From: Monocercomonoides exilis
Lineage: Eukaryota > Preaxostyla > Oxymonadida > Polymastigidae
NCBI GenBank assembly: GCA_001643675.2
Contig: LSRY02000010.1
Span: forward strand, 1,497,001 to 1,561,000
Direction: 5' to 3'
DNA length: 64,000 nt
A program made the translations under genes and the position numbers. The notes beneath the pieces are model-generated. The model was not told the origin of the DNA. It did not search any database and saw only the letters and a list, made by a program, of their open reading frames with translations. Below are positions 1 to 10,375 of the stretch, piece by piece (the first letter of the stretch is position 1; every line of letters begins with the position of its first letter).

Positions 1-823
1 GAAGAAACAATTCCACACTGTAAACTGGTTTATGTTTCTCAAAGCAAGAAAAGCCATTTACACTTCCTTTCGAGTTTCCTCGCTTTCCTCTTTCTTCAAC
101 GCGACTTTCAGCAAACAAGGCACGCAAATAGAATTCAATTTCAATGATGATGAGCCTCCAAATAATAAGATTCATTCACTAAGATCAGCAATTAGCCTTT
201 CATCCTTTCCTTCATTTTTCACATTTTCATCAATGATCATCTTCCAAAATCTTATGTTCAACGAAGATTCATCAAGAAAAAGGCTCCGTGTATTTTTCAA
301 TGAGACGAAAAATCCTATTTGCTTGTATTACTCATTTGTATTTTCCATTGAAATTTTCTTTTCTTCAATAATTTCTCCCATGTGAATGAATAATTCTTTT
401 GCGAAAACAAATATGAATTCTTTCAAAGTCATTGCATTAATTGTTTCATTCATTTCTTCGATTATCTGTTTCTGTGCATCAACATTGCATCTTTAAAGCT
501 CAAAAAACAATTCTGAATAAAACAAATAAGAAAATAATCACAAACATCAAAAAATCTATGTATATTAAATGCAAACCATAAAGCGAGATTGCATATCCTT
601 CTACTTCATTTTTTTCTAAAATTGCAGCAGGAATGAACCACACTTTAAAGTTTCTGACAAAATGAAAACAAATTGAAAAAGAAGAAAAAATTTCATATTA
701 AATTTTTATATATGATAACTTCTATGTGTTCACACCATGATTTTTCGAATTGGTTCAGTAAACAAGTCATTTCAAAGATAATTCTTGTATTAAATAAGTC
801 TATCATTTTGTAATGGGAATCCA

Positions 824-861
<38 letters not shown>

Positions 862-1343
862 AAAATAATAATTTGAACAAATTGAAAAAACTTTTATATT
901 ATAATAAAGGTTTTTTGTTCAAAATAGGATTTTTTAAATTTTTTAATTTTTTAATTTTTTATTTTTATTTTTTTATTTTTATTTTTATTTTTTTTTTTTA
1001 TTTTTATTTTTTATTTTTTAATTTTTTATTTTAATTTTTTTATTTTTTTTTTATTTTTATTTTTTTATTTTTTTTTTTTTTTGTGGAAAATTGGTGACGG
1101 ACGTGACAAAATTTTTTCTTCACGTCACCCAGGCTTATCGTAAACCCAGAAGGAATCAATTAACAATGATTCAATCATTTTGAAAAAGATCTGCATTTAT
1201 TGAAATTTTGTTCAACTTTTTGGCTTCGGCTAAAGCTAATGCCAAATGATAAAAATAAACGAAAATAGGTCTTTTGAATTAAATAAACCCATATCTGATA
1301 ATAATGATCAATGTTATAAAATAAAAATATCAAGAAAACAAGC
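1..1343. other. AT-rich upstream spacer of the giant surface gene
   Basis: No convincing gene is visible. The spacer contains a 35-T homopolymer (826-860), a T-rich tract (about 932-1082) and a hairpin-forming inverted repeat (1093-1129). The last roughly 55 bases before the start codon of the downstream gene (from about 1287) match the DNA just upstream of the second gene copy at 56577-56633. That short stretch is therefore the best candidate for a promoter or initiator. Short open frames here are low in complexity and have no recognisable domain. Confidence 0.6.
826..1082. repeat. Poly-T and T-rich simple-sequence tract
   Basis: A run of 35 consecutive T (826-860) is followed after about 70 bases by an almost pure T tract with scattered A (932-1082). 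It is simple-sequence DNA in the spacer ahead of the giant gene; no function is evident. Confidence 0.9.
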
Positions 1344-4300
1344 ATGCTGCTGCGTTGCAAAGGAAGAGCAGGAGCCTTGCTTTTCGCAAGTTTTAGTGTT
1401 TCAATAATTATGCGTTCAATTTACTGCAACGAAGAAACGAGCTGTAAAGCAGATGCATTCAAAAAAGCTGATTTTCAAGATTATAGCATTGGGAGGTTAG
1501 GAGAAACTCATGAGGCAAGCAAAAATGCGCCCTTTCCGCACAGAGTGGATGCAATCAATGCGGCGAAGTCTAATGCGATGCAGGATTTTGATTCATCTGG
1601 CTGGTCGCAAAATACAGAAAAGAGCAAAAAACGATTGCAGGAGGATTCAGAGAGGGCATTTGATCATAACTTTCTTGCTGGCACACTCAACAATGATATG
1701 AGCAAGTGGAGCTGTGTTTGCAGCAGAATGACGGTTCTGAACTCGTCGTTGGCCGTTGAGCAAATAAATATCATCCAGAAAATCGCTTCTGCCATTTCTG
1801 TGAGAAACGAATTGTCCAGATTGTCTGTTAGTGGCTGCATCATAAGCGTGGAGACAGAGACGGAATCTTCTGCTTTTGAGTGTGCAGGAGGAACAATACG
1901 AATGGCGAATATATCTTTTCAAAGGCATTTTCCACAGCAAGCGTGGCCATCTCTTGTCTCAGCAAGCCCCTGCTCACTTCCTTTGACAGGACATGTCCAT
2001 GTTTTGAGCTGCACATTTTCTTCGTTTTGTGCCTCGCTTGCGAATCCGTTCATTGGAGATGTGGATTTGTCATTTGCTTCGGCTTCTTTTTGCAGCTTCC
2101 ACAATACATCTGTTCAGAGCAGCACCAAACACCTGAAGGAAAAACATTCTTTGCAAGAGAGCAAAATTGAAGGCTGCGCTGTCACTGATTGCGTTTGCCC
2201 GTTTTATGGAGTTCTCATCTCTGGCTCTTGTGGATGTGGCTTTGGCTCCTCGAACACTTCTTTCATTCGTTCGAAAAACACCATTTCTCATCAGAACTTC
2301 ACGAATAGGGCGCAGTCATTTTCGGAAGGAGAAATCAAATTTGAAGATTGCAACTTTACCGAATGCAGCGCTGCAAATGGTGGTGCAATTTTTGTTAGTG
2401 GCAGTGCAAAGCTCACTGTTGGGAAATGTATTTTTTTAGGATGCTATAATACTTATAATGAACATTATGGCCATGGAGGTGCAGTTTTTAGCGATGGAAG
2501 TGATTGCAACATTGAAAATTCATTTTTTAATAATTGTAGAGGAACAGGAGAATGGACAGTTGGAGGAGCATATACTCATTTGACAAATAATTTTTCAATA
2601 GTCATTGGCTGTTCTTTTGAAAATTGTTCAGCAATTTATGGAGGAAGTGTTGCTTGGGATGAAGGAGCAAGTGGATCACTTTTCAACTCTGTATTCAAAA
2701 ACAGCAGAGCATTAGTCCGCTATGCAGGAACAGTCTTTCTTCAAGAACCAAGAACTGATTTTGAGATATCAAATTGTTATTTATTAAAAGGAGATACTCA
2801 ACGGGGTGCAGGTGGAATTGATATATCGTTTAATGATTATAATAAGAATCTCAAAATCCAATTTTGTTTGTTTGAAAACAATACGGTGCAGAGATCTATG
2901 CAGGGAGCAGATATTTTTATTGGACCTGGATTTAGCTTGGATGATAACACATGTCAGATATTGCAATGTTTGACTCTTTCAACGGCCCAAAGAAAAGTTG
3001 TGCAATGCGTCGAATATGCAGAGACATGCGGAGACAAAGGTGTTGTGTATGACTCATGTCTGCCAACTCCTCAGTCAGAAATACACATCCGCACTTCCGG
3101 AAACAATGCGAACACTTGTGGAGGAACAGGTTCAGAATGCCAAACGGTGGAGTATGGAGTGACAAGATGGAATTCATATTTGGGACAGAACGTTTTTATG
3201 GCCAGTGAAGAATTCGAAGAAGATATGATTGACGTTGAGTGGAGAAAAATCGTTCTCAGCGGAGCAGAGAACAACTCATCTGCAATAAAGTGTAGCGAAG
3301 CCTCGTCAAACGACTGCTTGATCTCCATCGGCAATGGTTCGCTGAATGCAAAGAGGATTTCCTTTGTTTGTGTGTTCAACCGATCTGCAATTGCAATTGG
3401 CTCCTCTGGGTTGCTTGAGCTGGAGCTGTGCAGTTTCGCCAAAAGCGACCAATCGACTCAGCCCTCAATAAAATCCGTGATTCAGGTTGATGAAGGTTCG
3501 TTGACGATGAAATTCGTGAATGTCTCTGGGTTTGGATTTTCGCAAGGCTGTGCAATTGCTTTGTCGGATTGCAAATCTGTCTCTCTTTCGAATGCTTCTT
3601 TTTTGAATGTTGAGAGCGAGCAGAACGGAGGATGCTTGAATGCTGTTTGGAGCGAAGGGTCAGAGAATGGTTGCGAAGCTTCAATAAGCGGATGCATCTT
3701 TGAGCATTGCGTTGTTTCTGGGGATGGAAATGGAGGTGGGGCGCTGTTCCTCTCGCTGCCAAGCACATACTCAGCAACAATTTCTGGATGTTCGTTCGAA
3801 GAATGCAAGGCGCCTTTCGGTTCGCAGGAGGGATTCGGGGGAGGGATCTTTCTGGATCTTGAGCACTCCGATGCAGGATTTGCCATCACAGCTCCTTCTT
3901 TTTCGTCAGAAAAGCCAAACAAAGCGAAGCATGGAAACGACTTGTTTGTTCAATCCCCGAACCTGAAGGAATCGATCACGAGCGAAAAGCTTCCTTTTGC
4001 TTGTTCATTGGGACACAGTTCCTTCGACGATTTGCGTGGGTTCAATGGAAATGATCGTGAGCATTCGATTCCGTTGGTTCTGTTTTTTGAGGAAGTTGGA
4101 AGCACAATCCATGTTGGAAGCGAGGATGGAGCTGATACTGTTGTGTGTGGGTTTTCTGATTATCCGTGCCAGTCAGTTGATTATTGCATGGAGAGACTGG
4201 AAGAGGAAAATGCAAAGGCAATTCGAGTTATTGTCTCTGCAACAATAGAAAACGAAATGATGTTGCACAATGTGAACTTGAGATCATCAGATGATTTACG

Positions 4301-7300
4301 AGCTGGAATAACCTGCACAAAATCGCTGAATGCTCTGACTGGAAAAGCGATGGCAGCCACGGGGAATGCATCCATCGAATCAATCCGCTTTTTGCTTCCT
4401 TCTTCTTTTGATGCTGAGATCGAAACGTTAATATCCTTGACTTCTGAGAGCAACCTGTCGCTGACAAAGTGTGCATTCGAGATGCAGCAGGGCGAGGTCA
4501 ACCAGATAGGTTACAGGCTGTTTCAGATGAGCGGAGGAATCCTCAAAATGGACAACTGTCAGATTGATTCAGCGAATCTTCATCATGCGCCTATCGCAGT
4601 GAGCGAAAACACAGCCAGCACCCCAACAACGATTATTTCATTGAATGTGAAGAACACAAACATCGGCGATCAGCCTCTCATCGGTGTGATTCCATCGTCA
4701 ACATCCAAATTATTGAACGAGGGAACAACGAGCGACAAGACTGTCTGTCTTACACAATGCACTTTTTCAGGGATAGCTAATGGCAATGCAGACAGCGCTG
4801 TGTTGATTTCATCCTCAATTTCGAGCCATGTTGAGTGTTTGCACTGGAATGTCACGAATGCCAAAGGCACCCAGAGCATGGAGGGCGGTGCGATGAAAAT
4901 TGTTGTTGAGGCACAAGGTCAGTTTGTGATGGAGAACGCCACATTCACGAAATGCTGTGCTGAAAATGAAACAGGTGGAAATGGAGGAGGCATCTATTTC
5001 GACTGCTCGGCTTCCAATGCGTTCTCCTTCCAGCAGATAACCTTCGATCAGTGCTCTGCAAAGCACGGGAAAAACATGTTCTTTCTCTCGTCAGACCTGA
5101 ATGTTTCCATCACAAAGCAGACATTGGCATTTGAGGTTAGCGAGACAGCAAGCGATACAAACTTGTTCGTGGGGAACGACACCACAAAAACAAACTTCGA
5201 TCTGTGCCGATTTCTGATTGGATTTGCTTCTCAGGAAATCCATCTCAGCAAGAACAGCGGGTGGGATGTTCTGCGGTGTGGGAGTGGAGAAGAGCCATGC
5301 GCAACAATGGAGTATGGGCAGAAGCATTTTCGTGCTTTGGAAGATCCAGCTCAACCAAGCATGAACACTTTCGTGATCGTCGATGAAGCTCAGGTGAACA
5401 GCGAGATGGACATTTCAAACGTCATTTTGACCTCTGCTGATACAGGGTCATGTCCAACTCTGACTTTCGGAGCAGCCATTTCGCCTCAGAACGGAAATGA
5501 AGAAGAAGGCGATTGTGTGCTTGCAAACGATGGAAAATGCTCCTTGATGAACATTGAGGTCTGCTGCGGGGATGGCTCTGGGTGGAGGCAGACGAAGCTG
5601 ATAAGCACGGCTGGCAGCTCCTTTGCTGCTCAAGGCTGCTCCTTCACCAGCGTCTCCTCCACCGCCATTCATTATTGCATCATAGCCTGCCTGTCTGGAA
5701 CATGCGAATTATCATTCTGCTCGTTCCAATCCATCCAAGCAGAAAGTCACATTCTGATGGTGTCGCATGGCAGCAGCATTGACTTGACAAATGTCTCGAT
5801 GAGCAACATGGAGCTGATGGGCAAAAGCATTGTGTCTGTGCTGGGGCAGGGCAAATTGCAAGACGAGCCACTGGAATTGAATGAAGACAAAGGTCCGACA
5901 GTTCAGCTGAGATGCTGCACACTTTTCTCGCTCCTCCAAAGTGCACCATCTGAGCCATCCGTCATCAGCTGCACAGGCAGCAAGCCTTCCAGCGTGTCTG
6001 TGCAAAACACGTCGATCAAGAATTGTGGAAGCAGCCAGAGCGAGAGCGGCGGAGGAATGATGATGAAATTGAGCGAAGGAGGGTTTTTTGAGATCCGTTT
6101 TTCCACAATCTCAGGCTGTTTCTGTTCGGCGACTGGAAGAGGAGGCGCGATATTCCTGGACTGCTCTTCGATCACAAGAGATGGCCTGCTTCCTTTCCTG
6201 CTGAAAAACACCACGTTCATGGAGAACAAAGCATTTGTGGGAAGAGACGTGTATGTGAAATGCGCGAATGTGAAAACTCAAATAGGCGCCGAGCTGTTTG
6301 AGCTCGATTTCAGAGCGCCGTTTGTCCGGGATCTTGCGATGTGGGGATGCACAGCACCCGACTATAGCGACGAGCAAGATCTGTTGCTGCTTGTGGTTGT
6401 GTATCAGAGCGAGACGATATTTGCATCTTCTTCAGCGGACAATGCCTCTGACACGCGCCAGTGTGGTGCAATGAGCGAACCGTGCATTTCGCTGAATGTT
6501 GCGCTGCCGCACATCATTCCTTCAGTTTACAGCAATTTGCTGATTGACAAAAGCGCTGAGGTGACAGGGGAAGCAAGCGCTTGCGATGTCTCGATCAAGT
6601 CGCTGGATGCAGAAGGCGCCAGGGGGAGTGTTGTGCTGAACAGCAGCATCGGAAGCAAGACGAAAAGCCTCGTTTCGTGCTCGTCGAGAGTGAAAATGGA
6701 ATTTCTCACGTTTTTGTTTGGGAGCGCTTTTTCTTCTCCTCATTCCAGCTTGTTATTGCTGGCTGATGGCAACTTGTCTATTGCAGATACAGCATTTGCT
6801 CAAGAAGATTGGAATGGAAACTCCGAAATGAGACTGAACTGCTCCATCGTTCTCGTGGAGAATGGCAGGCTATCGATCAACGGATGCACTTTTGCCTTTC
6901 TCCGCCTCGGTTCTTCGTGCGTGGCAGCAAGAGGGGGGCAATATTGCTCATTTATGAACTTGAACATTTCTGATGTGAATTGTGGTGTGTTATTGGACTT
7001 CCGCAATTTGACAAACCTCTCAATGCAGCAGGTGCTTATTTCCAGTTGCGCACTTGAACAATCCGCCCTTCTCCTTCACAACTGCAAAGACTCCCAGCTG
7101 CAGAAGGTTCAAATCCTAAATGCAGAGAGCAAAGCAAGTTTGATTGCGTTTTCCTCAGACGGTTCAGGAGATCATTCAAACATCCAGTGCTATCATTCGG
7201 ACTTCGATGCCATATCTGTGCTGTCTGGCTCTTTGCTTTCTGTTGAATGCACAGATGCGAATGTCGAGATGAATTTCTTGGCCATTTCGAACGCGAAGCT

Positions 7301-9662
7301 CAGAGAAGGATGTGCAGTGAGTGTGACATCAAATGCGTCGACATTCCGGCTGAAGCAGTCATCATATCAAAACATAACGAGAGAATCATTTGGCCCGTGC
7401 TGCTTGGCTGCTTCATCTTCGTCTTCGTCTTTATTGGTGGAGTTGGAGAACTGCACCAGCCACAAATGCATCTCATCCTCAGACAAAGGGAGAATTGCTG
7501 CTCTGACGGATTTAGCAGATGTTAACTTATCTTCATGTTCGTTTGACGGAGCAACAGGCGCGCAACAGTTTGGAGTCAACGAAGATTCACTCAATAATCT
7601 GTGCCGATGGAATGGGTCGATGGTTGATCTTCAGAATTGTTCCGGATTGATGAAGGACTCGACGCTGGCAAATTCAGAAAATGGAGGGCTTTCCTTATCA
7701 GGAGGAAGTGTGGAGATTGAGAAAGGAGAATTCATGAACAACAATCCATCAATAGCGAATTATGGATCGGCAAGGCGGAATGTTTTGTGTGGAGACTCAG
7801 CAAAATTGAAAGTGATGAGTTTGAAGGGAGGGGATGGAGTATTGCCAAATACGTCGCTGTGGATATTGGATAAAGGATGCACGCTGGAAGGAATAGCGAA
7901 AGAAAGGGCATCTGCGTTTTTCATCCCGAAAGTGGAGAGTGTGACATCGGAAAAGTCAGGAGAGAAGGTGGATGCTGTGTTCAGAGGATCTGTTCTCCTT
8001 CCGTGCAACCTCTCGTTCAAGACCGTTGCAGCGATTGGGGATGAGGAGGTGGTTGAGAAATATTTGTTTGATGCAAGCGGTTTCATATCAGAGGAAGAGG
8101 TGCATGGGTCTGTTCCTGCCAAGATAATTGAAGGGGTGCCAAGTGAAGCAGAAGTGAGGGTGTGCATTTTGTTTGGAAAAGTCAATTTGCCATCAGCCAC
8201 TGATTCATTTATTCTGAAGAACAGAAGCAATTCTGAGCCAGATGGAGAAGGAAATCTTGTTGAGGGAGGAAAAGAAGGAAAATCATGGGCTTTAATTATT
8301 GCTGTTATATTTATTGTTTTGTTTTTGATAGTACTTATTGTGTCAATTGTTCTGGCTGTTCGATGGAGGAAACAAAAGAGAAGAACAGAAGAATTGGAGA
8401 TAATTGTGGAAGACAACATCAGAAAAGATCCGAAGCTGATTGAGATGGTGACGATGGAGATGTCACCAGAAGAGCAGTGGCGAAGAGCTGAGCAGGAGGC
8501 AGAGAAGAAAAACGAAGAAAGAATTAAAAAGAGAATGAATGGGAAGGAGATGGTGCATTCAGAGTCAGAAGAGTATTTGCTGTCTGAAAGCGGATCAACA
8601 GAATATATCTTGGGAAAAGACTCAGACAAGATTCCTGAATGGATGCTGGAGAAGGTGGATGAAAAAGAAGAAGAGACAAGAAAAAGAACACCGTCTCCGT
8701 CAATTTCTTCAACTTGTTCAACTGACACATCAGACACAGATACAACATTTGTCAGAACAGAAAGCCTGTGCCCGACCACCTCATCGATGTCGAATCTGGT
8801 GGATGCGATGGCCTGCTCATCGCCTCACGAGAAACTGATTGTAGACTTGAGGGATTCTCTGTTCATGCTGCTTCATGGGCGGAACGAGAAGAAAGAGATG
8901 GCGATCGGCACTTTGGAGGAGAGGGAGCAGACAGCTGCGCAGATCCTATTCTGGGTGGCGAATGGAGCAATTCACTCGTTTGACGAAACGGAGAATGAGC
9001 TGCAGTCATTGAGCAGTCTTAGTTCGCTTGTTGTGCTGTTCTCAGAGCACATGGTGATCTGCATTGTCCTCCACTTTGACTGCTCCTCAGATGATTCAGA
9101 CTCGTCGTCCATTTCGTCGTGTTCGATTGCCACATCAACGTCTGACTGCTCAAGAGCGAATAGAAATGGAAGAGGGTCGCCTCCTCCGTCGTCTGCGTTT
9201 GAAGAGGACGACGATGACATAAAAGAGTGTTTGCGGTGGAAGGCGCCTGAACTGCAAATGAACAAGAAGATGGGGGCAACGAAGAAGTCGGTGGCGTTTT
9301 CGATTGGGATGATGCTGTGGGAGTGCCTGACGCTGGAGATACCGTTTGGGGAGTATGCGGCCGAGCTGGCTGGGCAGAAGATTGCGAATGGGGAGAGGCC
9401 TGTGCATGGGGCAGAAAGGGATTCGTCGTTGTTTGAGTGTGTGAAGTCGTGTTTGAGCCAAGAAGCAAAAGATCGGCCGAAGCTGATGGAGTTGAAGCGG
9501 GAGTTCATCCAGCGATTTCCGCCGGGGGCAGTGATTGTTACGATTTCAGATGCGGTTGATTATGAATGCTTTTCGGGTTGCCAGAGAGAAAACGAAGAGA
9601 GCAAAGAAAGCGATGAGTCTGGGAGGAGCAATTCGAAGACACTGCTTGTTAATGGAAAATGA
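1344..9662 (+). CDS. Giant type I membrane protein: beta-helix ectodomain, one TM segment, degenerate kinase-like tail
   Basis: A single uninterrupted frame of 2772 residues ending in TGA. Residues 1-28 are hydrophobic and read as a signal peptide. Up to about residue 2300 the sequence is rich in Cys, Ser, Asn and Gly, with short parallel-beta-helix (pectin-lyase-like) rungs such as GGAIF, GGAVF and GGGIF followed by C-x-F-x-x-C. A cassette with DT-x-x-C-G, then PC-x-(S/T)-(V/M)-x-Y, recurs near residues 584, 925, 1303 and 1696, dividing the ectodomain into modules of about 340-390 residues. A membrane span lies at about 2315-2338, followed by basic residues. The tail has an acidic/Ser-rich stretch and then kinase C-lobe landmarks: WKAPEL near 2632, FSIGMMLWE near 2652, then ERP and a closing RP. 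I see no glycine loop, HRD or DFG, so catalysis is doubtful. The likely role is a surface receptor or adhesin with a pseudokinase tail (inference). The start is supported by conservation of the same ATG in the second copy. Confidence 0.9.
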   Translation: MLLRCKGRAGALLFASFSVSIIMRSIYCNEETSCKADAFKKADFQDYSIGRLGETHEASKNAPFPHRVDAINAAKSNAMQDFDSSGWSQNTEKSKKRLQEDSERAFDHNFLAGTLNNDMSKWSCVCSRMTVLNSSLAVEQINIIQKIASAISVRNELSRLSVSGCIISVETETESSAFECAGGTIRMANISFQRHFPQQAWPSLVSASPCSLPLTGHVHVLSCTFSSFCASLANPFIGDVDLSFASASFCSFHNTSVQSSTKHLKEKHSLQESKIEGCAVTDCVCPFYGVLISGSCGCGFGSSNTSFIRSKNTISHQNFTNRAQSFSEGEIKFEDCNFTECSAANGGAIFVSGSAKLTVGKCIFLGCYNTYNEHYGHGGAVFSDGSDCNIENSFFNNCRGTGEWTVGGAYTHLTNNFSIVIGCSFENCSAIYGGSVAWDEGASGSLFNSVFKNSRALVRYAGTVFLQEPRTDFEISNCYLLKGDTQRGAGGIDISFNDYNKNLKIQFCLFENNTVQRSMQGADIFIGPGFSLDDNTCQILQCLTLSTAQRKVVQCVEYAETCGDKGVVYDSCLPTPQSEIHIRTSGNNANTCGGTGSECQTVEYGVTRWNSYLGQNVFMASEEFEEDMIDVEWRKIVLSGAENNSSAIKCSEASSNDCLISIGNGSLNAKRISFVCVFNRSAIAIGSSGLLELELCSFAKSDQSTQPSIKSVIQVDEGSLTMKFVNVSGFGFSQGCAIALSDCKSVSLSNASFLNVESEQNGGCLNAVWSEGSENGCEASISGCIFEHCVVSGDGNGGGALFLSLPSTYSATISGCSFEECKAPFGSQEGFGGGIFLDLEHSDAGFAITAPSFSSEKPNKAKHGNDLFVQSPNLKESITSEKLPFACSLGHSSFDDLRGFNGNDREHSIPLVLFFEEVGSTIHVGSEDGADTVVCGFSDYPCQSVDYCMERLEEENAKAIRVIVSATIENEMMLHNVNLRSSDDLRAGITCTKSLNALTGKAMAATGNASIESIRFLLPSSFDAEIETLISLTSESNLSLTKCAFEMQQGEVNQIGYRLFQMSGGILKMDNCQIDSANLHHAPIAVSENTASTPTTIISLNVKNTNIGDQPLIGVIPSSTSKLLNEGTTSDKTVCLTQCTFSGIANGNADSAVLISSSISSHVECLHWNVTNAKGTQSMEGGAMKIVVEAQGQFVMENATFTKCCAENETGGNGGGIYFDCSASNAFSFQQITFDQCSAKHGKNMFFLSSDLNVSITKQTLAFEVSETASDTNLFVGNDTTKTNFDLCRFLIGFASQEIHLSKNSGWDVLRCGSGEEPCATMEYGQKHFRALEDPAQPSMNTFVIVDEAQVNSEMDISNVILTSADTGSCPTLTFGAAISPQNGNEEEGDCVLANDGKCSLMNIEVCCGDGSGWRQTKLISTAGSSFAAQGCSFTSVSSTAIHYCIIACLSGTCELSFCSFQSIQAESHILMVSHGSSIDLTNVSMSNMELMGKSIVSVLGQGKLQDEPLELNEDKGPTVQLRCCTLFSLLQSAPSEPSVISCTGSKPSSVSVQNTSIKNCGSSQSESGGGMMMKLSEGGFFEIRFSTISGCFCSATGRGGAIFLDCSSITRDGLLPFLLKNTTFMENKAFVGRDVYVKCANVKTQIGAELFELDFRAPFVRDLAMWGCTAPDYSDEQDLLLLVVVYQSETIFASSSADNASDTRQCGAMSEPCISLNVALPHIIPSVYSNLLIDKSAEVTGEASACDVSIKSLDAEGARGSVVLNSSIGSKTKSLVSCSSRVKMEFLTFLFGSAFSSPHSSLLLLADGNLSIADTAFAQEDWNGNSEMRLNCSIVLVENGRLSINGCTFAFLRLGSSCVAARGGQYCSFMNLNISDVNCGVLLDFRNLTNLSMQQVLISSCALEQSALLLHNCKDSQLQKVQILNAESKASLIAFSSDGSGDHSNIQCYHSDFDAISVLSGSLLSVECTDANVEMNFLAISNAKLREGCAVSVTSNASTFRLKQSSYQNITRESFGPCCLAASSSSSSLLVELENCTSHKCISSSDKGRIAALTDLADVNLSSCSFDGATGAQQFGVNEDSLNNLCRWNGSMVDLQNCSGLMKDSTLANSENGGLSLSGGSVEIEKGEFMNNNPSIANYGSARRNVLCGDSAKLKVMSLKGGDGVLPNTSLWILDKGCTLEGIAKERASAFFIPKVESVTSEKSGEKVDAVFRGSVLLPCNLSFKTVAAIGDEEVVEKYLFDASGFISEEEVHGSVPAKIIEGVPSEAEVRVCILFGKVNLPSATDSFILKNRSNSEPDGEGNLVEGGKEGKSWALIIAVIFIVLFLIVLIVSIVLAVRWRKQKRRTEELEIIVEDNIRKDPKLIEMVTMEMSPEEQWRRAEQEAEKKNEERIKKRMNGKEMVHSESEEYLLSESGSTEYILGKDSDKIPEWMLEKVDEKEEETRKRTPSPSISSTCSTDTSDTDTTFVRTESLCPTTSSMSNLVDAMACSSPHEKLIVDLRDSLFMLLHGRNEKKEMAIGTLEEREQTAAQILFWVANGAIHSFDETENELQSLSSLSSLVVLFSEHMVICIVLHFDCSSDDSDSSSISSCSIATSTSDCSRANRNGRGSPPPSSAFEEDDDDIKECLRWKAPELQMNKKMGATKKSVAFSIGMMLWECLTLEIPFGEYAAELAGQKIANGERPVHGAERDSSLFECVKSCLSQEAKDRPKLMELKREFIQRFPPGAVIVTISDAVDYECFSGCQRENEESKESDESGRSNSKTLLVNGK

Positions 9663-10375
9663 GCTGGAATGGGGAAAAAAATTATATATCTATTTTTTTA
9701 TTAAAGTGCATTTTGCATTTTATCTTTTGCGTGTGTGTGTATTCAACAATTTTTGTTTTTTCTTTTCTTTTCTTTTTTCTTTTTTTTATTCGTTTGGCAT
9801 ATTTTTCGATTTTTTGTTTCATCCTTTTCGTTTTTTATCACGAAATGTCTTCTTTTGTTGATGTTAACGAGTGTTATATATCTGTATGTACCTCACAATA
9901 ATTATTCTTGTTCACTCTTCCTGTGAAACAATTAGCACAAACACACCACCAGCTTGTTGAGTTGGGAAACGTGTCAGTTATCTTGAAATGAAAATATTCA
10001 TTTCGCAATAACTGCGATATTTTTCAATTCATCAGAAGTATTTTTATTTTCAAGAGAAATTCTTCCTGATATTTCTTTTTTCAAAAGAAACAACAGAATT
10101 TGCAATCGAATAAATGATTCATTTTCAACTCACAAAAACTCATTCGCTCTCATGTGAAATTCAACGGGAAATTTAAAAAAAAAAAAAGTTGAACTCATTG
10201 GATTTGAAACGGATTTTCAATAATTCTTTTCCAAAAGTGATTTTTCCTTTTCTTTTCTTTTAATAAAAAATCTTTTTGATTTTTCAATTGTGGATTATTT
10301 TGCCGATGATATATTTGAATAGAAAGCTTTTAATCCAACAAAATTCTTGATTTGATCAGTTCATCCAATAATTAA
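9663..10375. other. AT-rich intergenic spacer
   Basis: Between the giant gene stop and the dehydrogenase start there are T-rich and A-rich tracts only. No gene, repeat family or RNA could be recognised. Confidence 0.6.

Noticed and set aside
813-1034. 73-residue frame
   Set aside because: Translation of poly-T and T-rich simple sequence.
7760-8779. 339-residue open frame antisense to the giant gene (and its counterpart at 63056-63925)
   Set aside because: It mirrors codon bias of the sense gene in both copies, is Ser/Phe low complexity, and has no domain; a shadow frame.
2167-9508. Many other 60-180 residue frames on both strands within the giant gene
   Set aside because: All overlap the intact 2772-codon frame and repeat identically in the second copy because the DNA is duplicated.
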